From: Rhodococcus sp. 1168
GTDB lineage: Bacteria > Actinomycetota > Actinomycetes > Mycobacteriales > Mycobacteriaceae
Length of the DNA: 64,000 bases
Assembly: GCF_002091955.1 (NCBI RefSeq)
Contig: NZ_MKKY01000070.1
Coordinates: 1 to 64,000, forward strand
Direction: 5' to 3'
Shown here: piece after piece, positions 40,243 to 48,670 of the stretch
Layout of the letters: each line of letters begins with the position of its first letter
Position numbering within the stretch: the first letter of the stretch is position 1
Position numbers and translations under genes: made by a program
Notes under the pieces: model-generated
What the model was told of the DNA's origin: nothing
What the model saw: the letters and a program-made list of their open reading frames with translations, nothing else
Database searches by the model: none

Positions 40243-41721
40243 TCAGAAAACGAGCGCCGGTTGTTGACCCTCGACAGAGGGGGCCAACGCCCGGTACGCC
40301 GCCGCAGTGGCTGTGACCGCTGCGGCGAGCTCGGCAGGTTCGCGGGTGTACGGCATCCGAAGGAAGCGTTCGAAAGCACCCTCGACACCGAAGCGCGGGC
40401 CTGCCGCCAGTACCGCCCCGAACGCAGGCGCAGTCGCAGCCAACGCACTCGATACGGGCGCGGGAATCTGCAACCACAACGACATTCCACCCGTCGAACG
40501 ACGGTAACGCCAGCCCGGAAGATGTTCGGCAATAGCGTCTTCCAAGACCCTACGACGCTCTCGCAGTTGCATCCTTCTGGTCTCGAGAATCGCATCCGCA
40601 TCCTCGAGAAGAAAACCTGCGGCTAGCTGATCCATGATCGAAGTACCCAGATCGTGCGCGGCGCGCGAGCCCGCAAGCTGACTGATCAGCGACGGATTAG
40701 CTCGAATCCATCCGATGCGCAGACCACCCCAATACGACTTGGACGCCGAACCGATCGTGACGATATCGGTCCCGGACACCCGACCGAACGACGCGACCGG
40801 TGGTGGCGGTGGGCTGTCGAGCCACAGGTCCACCATCGTCTCGTCGACGATCAGTGTCATCGACGTGTCGCGGGCGATCCGCGCGAGTTCGGCACGGCCA
40901 TCGGCGTCCAAGCACCTTCCCGTCGGATTGTGGTAGTCCAGGATCATGTACGCGACTTTCGACGCGGTCTGCCTGGCCGCACTGCGGATACCTTCCAGAT
41001 CCCAGGCATCGTCGTCAGGGCGGATCGGCACCGGGACCGGGCGCGCGCCGATGCGCCGGATCGCCTCCAGTGCGTTGGGGTACGTCGGATGATCGATCAG
41101 CACGCGATCTCCCGGCGAGGTCAACGTGCCCAACAACAACCCGAGGGCCTGCTGCGCTCCAGAGGTGACCATGATCTGGTCGGGGGTTGTCGCGAGGCCC
41201 CGCTCGGTGAACCGTCGAGCAATTGCCTCCCGTAGCACCGCAAGACCGATCGGCTCCATGCCGTGTGTGGACAAGTACGTCGGAAGTGCTTGCAGCGCAG
41301 AGCTGTACGCCCCCAACATTGCCTCGGTGGGGGCGGCCATCGCAGCATGACTCATGTCCACCACCGGCCCGCTCGACGATTTCGTCTGGAGGAGGATGCC
41401 GTTGGGGCGCGCCGCATCAGGAAGGGCGACCGTGCTGCGTGCGCCCTGCTTGCTGATGAGATAACCCTCCTCACGAAGGACTGCGTACGAAGAGGTGATC
41501 GTGGTGCGGCTCAGCTCGAGCGCAACGGAGAGGTCCCGTTCACTCGGCAGACCCACCCCGAGCGGGATCCGCCCGTCGTGAATGAGGAGTCGGACGCCGT
41601 CGGCGAGCGCCCGGTAGGTCGGCCGGGACGTCCGACGCCTACTGGACCCGTCATCGACATCCGTGCGCCAGCGTCCTAGATCGCGTGCCAGCGATGTCGC
41701 ATGGAGAACCCTCGTAGCCAT
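40243..41721 (-). CDS. MocR-type transcription factor (GntR domain plus aminotransferase domain)
   Basis: A 492-residue regulator. The N-terminal GntR winged helix (about residues 32-95) has LPSERDLSVALELSRTTITSSYAVLREEGYL. A class I aminotransferase-like domain follows, with YHNPTGR and the PLP Lys in TIGSASKSYWGGLRIGW. Such PLP-sensing regulators often control an adjacent divergent gene. Here the divergent neighbour is a damaged methyltransferase gene, so its real target may be itself or elsewhere. The ATG at 41721 starts 75 bases from that gene. Confidence 0.88.
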   Translation of the reverse strand: MATRVLHATSLARDLGRWRTDVDDGSSRRRTSRPTYRALADGVRLLIHDGRIPLGVGLPSERDLSVALELSRTTITSSYAVLREEGYLISKQGARSTVALPDAARPNGILLQTKSSSGPVVDMSHAAMAAPTEAMLGAYSSALQALPTYLSTHGMEPIGLAVLREAIARRFTERGLATTPDQIMVTSGAQQALGLLLGTLTSPGDRVLIDHPTYPNALEAIRRIGARPVPVPIRPDDDAWDLEGIRSAARQTASKVAYMILDYHNPTGRCLDADGRAELARIARDTSMTLIVDETMVDLWLDSPPPPPVASFGRVSGTDIVTIGSASKSYWGGLRIGWIRANPSLISQLAGSRAAHDLGTSIMDQLAAGFLLEDADAILETRRMQLRERRRVLEDAIAEHLPGWRYRRSTGGMSLWLQIPAPVSSALAATAPAFGAVLAAGPRFGVEGAFERFLRMPYTREPAELAAAVTATAAAYRALAPSVEGQQPALVF

Positions 41722-41796
41722 CGCTCGAGTATTCGCCCACTGGCATCTGGAATCAAATCCAACAACCCTTCCAGTGGACTGGTTCATACTGGAGGG

Positions 41797-42168
41797 GTGG
41801 CCTACGCACTCTTCGACACCGCCCTCGGGAGGTGTGGTCTGGCCTGGTCCGACGCCGGCACCACCGCCGTCGGATTGCCGGAATCGGATTACCGGAATCG
41901 GATGACGCACTCTCTGAATACCTGCATGGCTTCGGCGAACCGGAAGTTCCGCGGGGCGCTCGCTGCTCGGCTCGGGCAGCCAGGTGCCGCGCAGGCAGTG
42001 GGCGGAGCATTGGGCCGTAACCCGGTGCCGATCGTCATTCCGTGCCACCGCGTCCTCGGCGCTGGGTGCGAGGTCGGCGGATTCTCCGCACCGGACGGGG
42101 CGAGCACCAAGGAGAAGATTCTGTCGATCGAGGGTGTTACGGGGTTCGGGGAGCCCACACTCTTCTGA
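41797..42168 (+). pseudogene. Methylated-DNA-protein cysteine methyltransferase, internally deleted and frameshifted
   Basis: The ends are those of an Ogt/MGMT: an N-terminal YALFDTALGRCGLAWS, and a C-terminal half with AARLGQPGAAQAVGGALGRNP plus the alkyl-acceptor site IPCHRVLG. The whole is only 123 codons, against about 165-175 in the family. A 14-base tandem duplication (41871-41884 and 41885-41898) shifts the frame. The natural continuation ESDDALSEYLHGFGEPEVPR then runs out of frame, and a deletion of roughly 60-70 codons before AARLG restores it. The helix-turn-helix is partly missing, so repair activity is unlikely. The GTG start is a best guess. Confidence 0.75.
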
Positions 42169-42314
42169 CCGCGCGGGAGTGAGAAAAGTTGCGTACGAGT
42201 GCAGATTCAACCAATAGTCGGGTAAACGATTCCGCAAGTTTACTATTCAGTCGAATTGGATGAATCAATCCGTCGGGCTCGAATTTCGACCGGAAAAGAA
42301 TCAGGCGGTATCTT

Positions 42315-42755
42315 TCAGGCCGGAATCGAGATCGAATCCGCGGGTACATCAGCGGAAGACATATTCTCTGCCTCGGAACCCGGTGGCGTCGCCTCTCCTT
42401 CGCTTCGGCCACCGATAATGAAGGCGCCCGTCTCCGGCAGCCAACCGATCGATCCGCGCTCGAAAAGGTTGTAGCGTCCATAACCCGTGGGCGTGGGCTT
42501 TTCGTTGCTGATCGGGTAACCCAGTGGACCGTAGGGGCCGCTGTGCTTCAGGTAGTAGGCAAGTATCTCGCCGTGCACTTCGTAGGCACCACCCTCGGGG
42601 AGTGCGAAAACCGTCGCGTTTCGGTATTCGAGCATTCCTCCGCCACCGGGACCGAGCATGAAATCGCCGACCTGTTCGCCGATCCAAGGATGCTCGTAAG
42701 CAAAGCGATCGAATTGATAGCCGAACACTTCGAGACCGCAATATGTAGTGGGCAT
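42315..42755 (-). CDS. LGFP-repeat-like hypothetical protein
   Basis: A 146-residue protein without a clear signal peptide. It resembles LGFP-type repeats of actinobacterial surface proteins: GPYGPLGYPISNEKPTPTG followed by GRYNLFERGSIGWLPETGAFIIGG, near residues 72-115. A first, poorer repeat may lie before. Function unknown. Base composition is lower in GC than the surrounding genes. Flanking stretches at 42169-42314 and 42756-42891 are AT-rich and show no gene. Confidence 0.6.
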   Translation of the reverse strand: MPTTYCGLEVFGYQFDRFAYEHPWIGEQVGDFMLGPGGGGMLEYRNATVFALPEGGAYEVHGEILAYYLKHSGPYGPLGYPISNEKPTPTGYGRYNLFERGSIGWLPETGAFIIGGRSEGEATPPGSEAENMSSADVPADSISIPA

Positions 42756-42891
42756 CGACCGACCTTCCGTCGCATTAATTGCCCATCATTGTCCACCCTT
42801 TTCGATGTTCCTGGAAGCCGAATCGAACATATTCGTTTTCTACCCAGCAAGCACTCTCTGTTGGATGCACTGCGGCCCCACCGGGTGATCT

Positions 42892-44619
42892 TCAGGCAGG
42901 CCCAGACTCGGTCGAAGGTGCCCGTTCCTCCGGCACCTGTTCCACCGTCGGTGTCTGACCCGGAGCGGGCACAGGCGGCGCCGCCGGGGTCGGTACGACC
43001 GCGGTCTTGACCCACACGCCGGAGGAGTTGGAGACCGTCCACGTGCCGCTCTCCGTCACAATCTGCAGCACATCGGTGCCCGGCACCCATCCCACGGTGT
43101 CCTCGGCCGAGACACTGGTGCGGTACACCTCGGTGTCCCCGTTCCTGATCACGGCGCTGGGTCCGGTCTCCGATTGGACGACCTGTGCCATGTAATTGCC
43201 GGACGACGACCCGACGGGAGAAGTGAGCGGCTCCTCCGTCGGCGCAGGCGCTATCGGTGGGACGGTCGGTGCTGTCGGGTCCGGCGAGGTAGTGCTCGTC
43301 TCACCAGGTGCGGCCGGCGCGGTCGTTGTCGGCTCATCAGTTGTCGGCTGGGTCGTCGACGGCTGATCAGTTGTCGACACTGCATCGGGCGGAGTCGTCG
43401 GTGCGACTTCGCTGGTCTGCTCGGGATCGAGAGAATGACGCTGCGCCCCGGCCATTGCTGGACTGTTGGCCGGCACTGGATTGTCTCCGGATACATCCAC
43501 CACCTTGCCGGTCGAGGTCCACCGTCCGCACCGGGCCCGTGTTCCCAAACCCGGCCGGTGGATGATTGTTCCCCGCCATGCGGAGGACACTGCACCGGAA
43601 GATGGCAGAACGGTATGGATTTCGAAGTTGTAGTTCAAGTCACCAAAAGACGTAACTGGGAACGCCCCGTAAGTGGTGCTGACGGTGGCCCCTGCAGCGG
43701 TACCCGCTGGCGGAGTCACGTTGAAGGTCGTATAGATCTCGGGCGGGACAGTGTCCGTTCGCAAAGCAACCTTATAGGTGTACGGGTCACCGAGGTGCGC
43801 CCAACTCACCCGGACCACATAGAAACTGTCGGACTCGCAGTTGACGAAGTTACCTCCGCCCCCGATCACCGGAGTATTGATTGCGGGCACGAAGGCTGCC
43901 TTCGAACCGAACGCACCACTCTTCGCAGCTGCCGCGGCAGTGAGGGCGGCACTGGTGCCCGATACGTCTGCGGTGCCGACGGCCGTCAGGAGTACCAAAG
44001 CCAAGACGAGGGGGCTGCGGCGCAGAATCTTGGCCGATCCCTGCACGGGGTTGGTCGGCTCGAACCCGGAAACCTTGTCACGAGATCGACTGTCTAGGAG
44101 AGCATTTCGCCGTCGATTACTCGACCCAAAGGTGGTCGACAGCGCTAGGGCTACACCCAGGATGCCGGCCGCAGCGACAAACGGGTTCGAGAGCCAGACG
44201 AGAACGTAACCCAATCCGTTCACATGGAAGAAGATTCGCTCTGCTGACGTGATCGCATACGGTTCGAGGTCTGCTTGCTGGTTGGCATCTCCCCGAAGAC
44301 GAACTTCTCTGGCGTCACCGGAGCTGAAGTCGATACCGACCACCCGGTGAGTGATTCGGCTGCCACCTGCATCCTCGACACCGATCACATCGCCGAGGCG
44401 AATATCGGCGGCGGGTACGGAGTGGGCAAGAGCAAGTGCACCAGTCTCGATGGTCGGCGACATGGAGCCGGATTGGAAGACGAGCGCCTTGACCCCGAAA
44501 GTCAGTGACGCCAGGACCGTGAATCCGACAACTACACCGACGACTGCGGCGAGGGTCAGGGCAGCCCTGCGGGGACCCTGCCCCGGACTCCGACTCGCTA
44601 CACTCGCTTGCATATTCAT
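42892..44619 (-). CDS. SipW-type signal peptidase fused to a long exported domain
   Basis: A 575-residue protein. Residues 1-175 are an ER/archaeal-type signal peptidase. Its Ser52 lies in the GSMSP motif and His91 in RITHRVV, the Ser-His pair used in place of Ser-Lys, with flanking helices at about 20-45 and 145-165. A second transmembrane signal-like segment (about 205-230) and a beta-rich domain (about 240-370) follow. A Pro/Thr/Ser-rich linker and a final domain with VSAEDTVGWVPGTDVLQIV come after. Other peptidases of this cluster end after the catalytic part, so this looks like a protease joined to an exported protein. It ends the operon. Confidence 0.8.
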   Translation of the reverse strand: MNMQASVASRSPGQGPRRAALTLAAVVGVVVGFTVLASLTFGVKALVFQSGSMSPTIETGALALAHSVPAADIRLGDVIGVEDAGGSRITHRVVGIDFSSGDAREVRLRGDANQQADLEPYAITSAERIFFHVNGLGYVLVWLSNPFVAAAGILGVALALSTTFGSSNRRRNALLDSRSRDKVSGFEPTNPVQGSAKILRRSPLVLALVLLTAVGTADVSGTSAALTAAAAAKSGAFGSKAAFVPAINTPVIGGGGNFVNCESDSFYVVRVSWAHLGDPYTYKVALRTDTVPPEIYTTFNVTPPAGTAAGATVSTTYGAFPVTSFGDLNYNFEIHTVLPSSGAVSSAWRGTIIHRPGLGTRARCGRWTSTGKVVDVSGDNPVPANSPAMAGAQRHSLDPEQTSEVAPTTPPDAVSTTDQPSTTQPTTDEPTTTAPAAPGETSTTSPDPTAPTVPPIAPAPTEEPLTSPVGSSSGNYMAQVVQSETGPSAVIRNGDTEVYRTSVSAEDTVGWVPGTDVLQIVTESGTWTVSNSSGVWVKTAVVPTPAAPPVPAPGQTPTVEQVPEERAPSTESGPA

Positions 44620-44626
44620 CTCGACC

Positions 44627-45244
44627 TCACACTGTCGTCGCGGAGAAGTTGAAGGTGACCGCGCTCAGCGTCTGGTTCTGCACCGTGGTCGGCGCCGTCG
44701 CAGACAGTTTGGCAACGACGCACAGGTCGTCCACCCCTGTCGTCGCCGCAAGTTCGCGGACGGTGGTGATGAGATTGACCGAGGCACCGGCTGCAAGCGT
44801 CGCCTGCCCCACCTGCGTGCCCGTGCAACCCCCGGTCCGCATGCCATTGGTCGTGGTGTTGGTGGGCGAGGCGCCCGGGAAGATGGTGACCTGCAGGAAC
44901 CCGGTGAGTGCTGGACTTCCAGCGGGCGTCGTCGCACTCATGCTGTATTTCAACGGAACCGAGCCTTTGTTCTGAACCTGCAGGATGGCCGCCCTGCTTT
45001 CACCGGGCAACATGCTCGCAAGCGTCAAGCTGGTGAAGTTGTACGGGTTGGCGTTGTTGATCAGCAAACTGACGGTTCCGGTGCTGAAGGTTCCGGAGGT
45101 TGCCGTCGAGTTGTCGGTCCACACGGCCATCGTGCCGACCGTGCCGAGCCCGAGGACGATGCCAAGAGTGAGCAGGATACGGACGCGGGTGCTCGTCAGT
45201 GATTCCAGCGCACAGCGCAAGGGTGATCTATTCGGCGGGTTCAT
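44627..45244 (-). CDS. TasA-like exported protein with SipW-dependent signal peptide
   Basis: A 205-residue exported protein. A positively charged start and the helix RILLTLGIVLGLGTVGTMAVW (about 21-41) are followed by WTDNSTATSGTFSTGTVSL. This alternate signal (W-x-D, then SGxFxTG) is typical of substrates cut by SipW-type peptidases rather than the standard one. The rest is a beta-sandwich like TasA/camelysin with QVQNKGSVPLKYSMSA. It overlaps the neighbouring peptidase gene by 17 bases. It may form extracellular fibres or a surface coat, but this is inferred. Confidence 0.82.
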   Translation of the reverse strand: MNPPNRSPLRCALESLTSTRVRILLTLGIVLGLGTVGTMAVWTDNSTATSGTFSTGTVSLLINNANPYNFTSLTLASMLPGESRAAILQVQNKGSVPLKYSMSATTPAGSPALTGFLQVTIFPGASPTNTTTNGMRTGGCTGTQVGQATLAAGASVNLITTVRELAATTGVDDLCVVAKLSATAPTTVQNQTLSAVTFNFSATTV

Positions 45245-45812
45245 CGTTCACCTCTGGATCGACTCTCGATGTCCGCTGCAGGCCACCCGGGCGCCATGCA
45301 ACCATCAGCAGTACACCTACGAGCACACCTCCGGCGAATACCGCGACCGGCCCGGACAACCAGGTGGCGACGTATCCAAGCCTGTTCACACTGAACAGAA
45401 TTCGATCCGCATCGCTGACGACATAGGGCTCGGAATCGACGTCTGCGTTGGCGTCGCCCCGGAGGACGAGGGTAGCGCTGTTACCCGTCACGACTTCGAT
45501 GGTTTCGATGCGGTGAGTTACCCGATCCCCGCTCGCATTCGTCACCGAGACGACGGCACCGACTTCGAGTTCCGTTGCAGGCGTACTTTTCGCAAAAGCA
45601 AGCGCGCCGGTGTCGATTGCCGGCGACATCGACCCGGAGCGAAACACCAGAGGCGTGATACCGAAAATCGCCGCAGCCAGCGCAATCCCGATGCACACCA
45701 GCCCGCTGATAGCACCGACCGTAAGCAAGATTTCGCGCAGAACACGTCGGGGGGTGGCGGACACCTTCGAGGAAGGTCCGTCGATCTCATGTGTCATGGC
45801 AGGCCCGCTCAT
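45228..45812 (-). CDS. SipW-type signal peptidase I
   Basis: A 194-residue integral-membrane peptidase. Ser61 lies in RSGSMSP and His100 in RVTHRIE, giving the Ser-His catalytic pair of ER/SipW-type enzymes. Membrane helices lie near residues 28-52 and 160-180. The ATG at 45812 overlaps the preceding TasA-like gene by 4 bases (ATGA), so substrate and protease are translated together. It most likely processes one or both neighbouring alternate-signal proteins. Confidence 0.87.
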   Translation of the reverse strand: MSGPAMTHEIDGPSSKVSATPRRVLREILLTVGAISGLVCIGIALAAAIFGITPLVFRSGSMSPAIDTGALAFAKSTPATELEVGAVVSVTNASGDRVTHRIETIEVVTGNSATLVLRGDANADVDSEPYVVSDADRILFSVNRLGYVATWLSGPVAVFAGGVLVGVLLMVAWRPGGLQRTSRVDPEVNDEPAE

Positions 45813-46432
45813 GTGGACGTCGCAGTGAAAGTGAGCGAGATCGTTCCAGTCCGCACCGTTCCGGGCAAGATCGCGCTCGAGGGCATCGTGACCGAAATAC
45901 ACAGTGGGTCTGCACCTGGTGTCGCTCCAACTTTCGCCGCCACGTTCGGACGTGTCAGTGGGGTCGTACCAGTGACCACGAACGGCTGTGTGGAGGTAGT
46001 GAGACCGGTTCGAGTCCCGAGCACGGTGCCCGTGCACGTTGTACCGGCGTATGCCTCGAGTACCAGCAATTGACCGAAGGGCGCGTCCGTCATCGAGGCT
46101 CCAATTGTGTAGCTGAACACGACCGAGCCCTGGTTCTGCACGACGAACGATGCGGAAACCGCGTCACCGGGCAGCATTGCGGCCTTCTTCAGTCCCGTCG
46201 AGATAGATGCCGGGTTGTTGTCCACGCCGTCGAGCATGATGTCGATCGTGCCCGTCTTGAATTGCCCGGACGTCGCCACCGAGGTGTCCGACCATGCAGC
46301 CAGGGTTCCTACTGCTCCGAGACCTAGGGCGATTCCGATCGACATGATCGCACGGGCCCGAGCACTGACGAGGGCATGGCAGACTCGCCGCACTGCGTCC
46401 GACGGGTCGAACTCGCCACTCTTGCGCACCAT
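45809..46432 (-). CDS. TasA-like exported protein with SipW-dependent signal peptide
   Basis: A 207-residue protein with a signal helix IMSIGIALGLGAVGTLAAW (about 29-47) and the alternate cleavage region WSDTSVATSGQFKTGTIDI. A beta-sandwich body follows, with VVQNQGSVVFSYTIGAS and two Cys. It is closely similar in its signal region to the 205-residue protein downstream. It shares a base with the 172-residue secreted-protein gene (TGATG) and overlaps the next peptidase gene by 4. Confidence 0.83.
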   Translation of the reverse strand: MVRKSGEFDPSDAVRRVCHALVSARARAIMSIGIALGLGAVGTLAAWSDTSVATSGQFKTGTIDIMLDGVDNNPASISTGLKKAAMLPGDAVSASFVVQNQGSVVFSYTIGASMTDAPFGQLLVLEAYAGTTCTGTVLGTRTGLTTSTQPFVVTGTTPLTRPNVAAKVGATPGADPLCISVTMPSSAILPGTVRTGTISLTFTATST

Positions 46433-46950
46433 CAGGGCTGAGCCTCTTCCTGTTCATCGACCGCGCTCGAAAGTGCCGACACGAGGCATACCTCGTTACT
46501 TTCGTTATCCCATTGGACGACGAGATCGATACCCGCTGCTGCATCTTGTGTTTCGTTTCCAGCATTGTTGGCCATGCCTAGAGTTGTTCTGACCGAGCGT
46601 TTTTCATGGGCCGGCACCGAAATGTGCGTACACCGTGTTTCCTGATCCCCACCCTCGACGGACAGTGTCAACGCCTCCCGGAATGCGAGGTTGGGGCTTT
46701 CCACGAACAGGACCAGGCGACCATCCTCCTCGGTGTCGTTGAAGACGTGGAACTCCGAACTGCGTCGATCCCCGGGAACCCATCGAATATCCCGGTCGAA
46801 CAACGGATCGGGAAGAGACTTCGACCACTCCTCGCCGTCGCTGCTGTAGCCGATACTTTGAGCTGGTCGGCTCGGACCGGCTCCGATAAGCAGGACGATC
46901 GCCAAGGTAGAGAGCCCAGCGACCCAGCAGACCGACACGTTGCCTGTCAT
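46432..46950 (-). CDS. Secreted hypothetical protein of the SipW cluster
   Basis: A 172-residue protein with an ordinary-looking signal helix (about residues 8-25) but no W-x-D/SGxxxTG alternate signal. The body has WVPGDRRSSEFHVFNDTEEDGRLVLFVES and two Cys (CTHISVP, NEVCLVSA), suggesting a beta-sandwich with a disulfide. No family was recognised. It is coupled to a peptidase gene and a TasA-like gene by overlaps, so it should belong to the same secreted assembly, for instance as an accessory or anchoring subunit. Confidence 0.7.
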   Translation of the reverse strand: MTGNVSVCWVAGLSTLAIVLLIGAGPSRPAQSIGYSSDGEEWSKSLPDPLFDRDIRWVPGDRRSSEFHVFNDTEEDGRLVLFVESPNLAFREALTLSVEGGDQETRCTHISVPAHEKRSVRTTLGMANNAGNETQDAAAGIDLVVQWDNESNEVCLVSALSSAVDEQEEAQP

Positions 46951-47546
46951 GGCGCTCCAGCTGCCTTCCGCTTGTTGCGGTGCTCCATTCCTGCGCTACC
47001 GAACATGTAGAGCGCGTACCCCGCAAGCCCGATCACGATGATCGTCACCGTGATCTTTCGCTGTTCACCGTTGAGCCAGTTGTTGACGTAGCCCATGTAC
47101 GGAACCGAGTACCACACTTTGCCGCGAATCTGGCCGATCTGCACCGGATTCTCATCGTCGGAGCCATTGTTGTCCCCGCGCGTGATGTAGGTCGTGTCAC
47201 CCCCACCGCTCTGCTGAGTCGCCACGATCCGGTGTGTGACGACATCGGGTTCACCCGAGCGAATCTGATAGGTGACAGCGGTTCCGACGACCAGCTCGCC
47301 AGCCTCGGCGGGTTTGATCACCACCAACGCTCCGGGTGGATACGTCGGCCGCATCGAACTGGTCAACACTGTGTACGGCGTCGAGCCGCTGATTCGCGGA
47401 ATGATGACGGTGACCGCAAGAACGAACAAGGTTGCGGCAAGAAGGGTGTACGACACTATGCGAGTCACCCACCACCACACACCGGTGCGAGGTTCGGCTT
47501 CTTCGGGCCGGACAACCGGTATGACGTCGGTGTCGTCGGTGCTCAT
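46947..47546 (-). CDS. SipW-type signal peptidase I
   Basis: A 199-residue peptidase. The N-terminal cytosolic tail is rich in Asp, Glu and Pro, followed by a helix at about 30-50. The catalytic Ser64 is in LTSSMRP, His105 in VVTHRIVA, RGDNNGSDDENPV is the typical RGD-N loop, and a C-terminal helix lies near 168-185. It belongs to the Ser-His type. The ATG at 47546 overlaps the preceding TasA-like gene (ATGA). It is the first of three such peptidases in transcription order. Confidence 0.87.
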   Translation of the reverse strand: MSTDDTDVIPVVRPEEAEPRTGVWWWVTRIVSYTLLAATLFVLAVTVIIPRISGSTPYTVLTSSMRPTYPPGALVVIKPAEAGELVVGTAVTYQIRSGEPDVVTHRIVATQQSGGGDTTYITRGDNNGSDDENPVQIGQIRGKVWYSVPYMGYVNNWLNGEQRKITVTIIVIGLAGYALYMFGSAGMEHRNKRKAAGAP

Positions 47547-48103
47547 ACCTGGTCCGCTCTGAACGAAAACGTCACCGTGGAAGACTGGCTCTTGGGCGGG
47601 TCGTCGCTCGCAGTAAGCCGAAAACACCAGACTTCGTTGGCACCAGCTGCCAGCAGCCGCGCAGCAGGTGCCGCAGGAACCTGTGCGCCATGTGCATTTC
47701 CGCTGAAAAGAGCCGTCGTGGACCCGGAAGGTGCGCCGACGGTAGGGCAATTTGCCGCCGCCGACACTTTTGTCGCAGTGAGCGAAAGTGGCACCGTACC
47801 AGTCAGTGTCGTTCCCTGCAGGCGATAGTTGAAGGGAACGTTTCCTGAATTTCGTATCGACAGCGGTGCCTGCGAGTACCCGTTGGGTCCGAGATTTGTC
47901 GATCCCAATGCCGCCAGCACGTAATTGTTCACCTCTGCGCCCGAAGGCCCGACTTTGATATCCAAAGTGCCCGAAGTGATGGTCCCCCCAGCGACCACTG
48001 CTTCATCACGCCACAACGCGCCCGTCGTCTGTGCTGATGCGAAGACCAGCACGACGACGGACGCGGCTGCGAGGGCCCAGTATCGGCCGAACTTGATGTT
48101 CAC
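47543..48103 (-). CDS. TasA-like exported protein with alternate signal
   Basis: A 186-residue exported protein. The signal helix YWALAAASVVVLVFASAQ is followed by TTGALWRDEAVVAGGTITSGTLDI, the alternate W-x-D plus SG-x3-TG-like pattern. A beta-sandwich with IRNSGNVPFNYRLQGT follows and two Cys are near the C-terminus. It is second in the operon. The ATG at 48103 lies 12 bases after the first gene stops, and it overlaps a peptidase gene by 4 bases. Confidence 0.82.
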   Translation of the reverse strand: MNIKFGRYWALAAASVVVLVFASAQTTGALWRDEAVVAGGTITSGTLDIKVGPSGAEVNNYVLAALGSTNLGPNGYSQAPLSIRNSGNVPFNYRLQGTTLTGTVPLSLTATKVSAAANCPTVGAPSGSTTALFSGNAHGAQVPAAPAARLLAAGANEVWCFRLTASDDPPKSQSSTVTFSFRADQV

Positions 48104-48115
48104 TTCAATCGTTGA

Positions 48116-48670
48116 TCAGGGACGAACCTGATCGAGGGTGAGGGTGAAGTCGTTCAAGTCAACGGTTTCATCCTGCGCGATCAAATCGGTGGTCAATTCA
48201 TCGAAGGTGATCGTCACACCAACCGTGATGGTCTGCGGCGAGGTATTCAGCACCAGAGGGACTGCGGTCCCGTTCGTCAACGCTGGGCCGCCGTCTACTG
48301 ACACCTTGGTATCCAGCGCTGCGGCAAGATCCGTACCGGCACCGCCGACGACGTCGAAGTCTGCAGTAATACTGGCAAAAAGATTGTCACCCGCCGAGGT
48401 GACCACATAATCCGTGGTGTAAACCAGTACGTCACCCGGCACGATGAGGAAGCCAGCGGGATCGGGCCCGATAACGACGTTTGGTGTCACTGATGTCTCC
48501 GTCCATGTTCCCGTTGCCGGTACCACAGGATCGAAGTAAAGCTCGCCGGAGTTGATCGTTCCGCCACTCACCGTCTCCTTGTCCTGCCACAGAGCGAAAG
48601 ATCCCAAACCGCCGAGCAGCAATACTGCTGCCGCGCCTGCGGCTACTGCGCCTTTGGTTGATTTTTTCAT
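48116..48670 (-). CDS. Alternate signal-mediated exported protein (RER_14450-like)
   Basis: A 184-residue protein starting MKKSTKGAVAAGAAAVLLLGG, then SFALWQDKETVSGGTINSGELYFD. This is the hallmark of a family of alternate-signal exported proteins described from Rhodococcus. The mature part is acidic with many Thr and Val residues and no Cys, as expected for a TasA-like fibre subunit. It is the first gene of the cluster and so probably the most expressed, perhaps the major subunit. The ATG at 48670 follows an AGAAAG stretch. Confidence 0.85.
   Translation of the reverse strand: MKKSTKGAVAAGAAAVLLLGGLGSFALWQDKETVSGGTINSGELYFDPVVPATGTWTETSVTPNVVIGPDPAGFLIVPGDVLVYTTDYVVTSAGDNLFASITADFDVVGGAGTDLAAALDTKVSVDGGPALTNGTAVPLVLNTSPQTITVGVTITFDELTTDLIAQDETVDLNDFTLTLDQVRP

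Noticed and set aside
46980-47828. A 282-codon plus-strand frame opposite the SipW cluster
   Set aside because: The minus-strand genes carry catalytic motifs and coupled overlaps. The plus frame has neither domain nor ribosome site.
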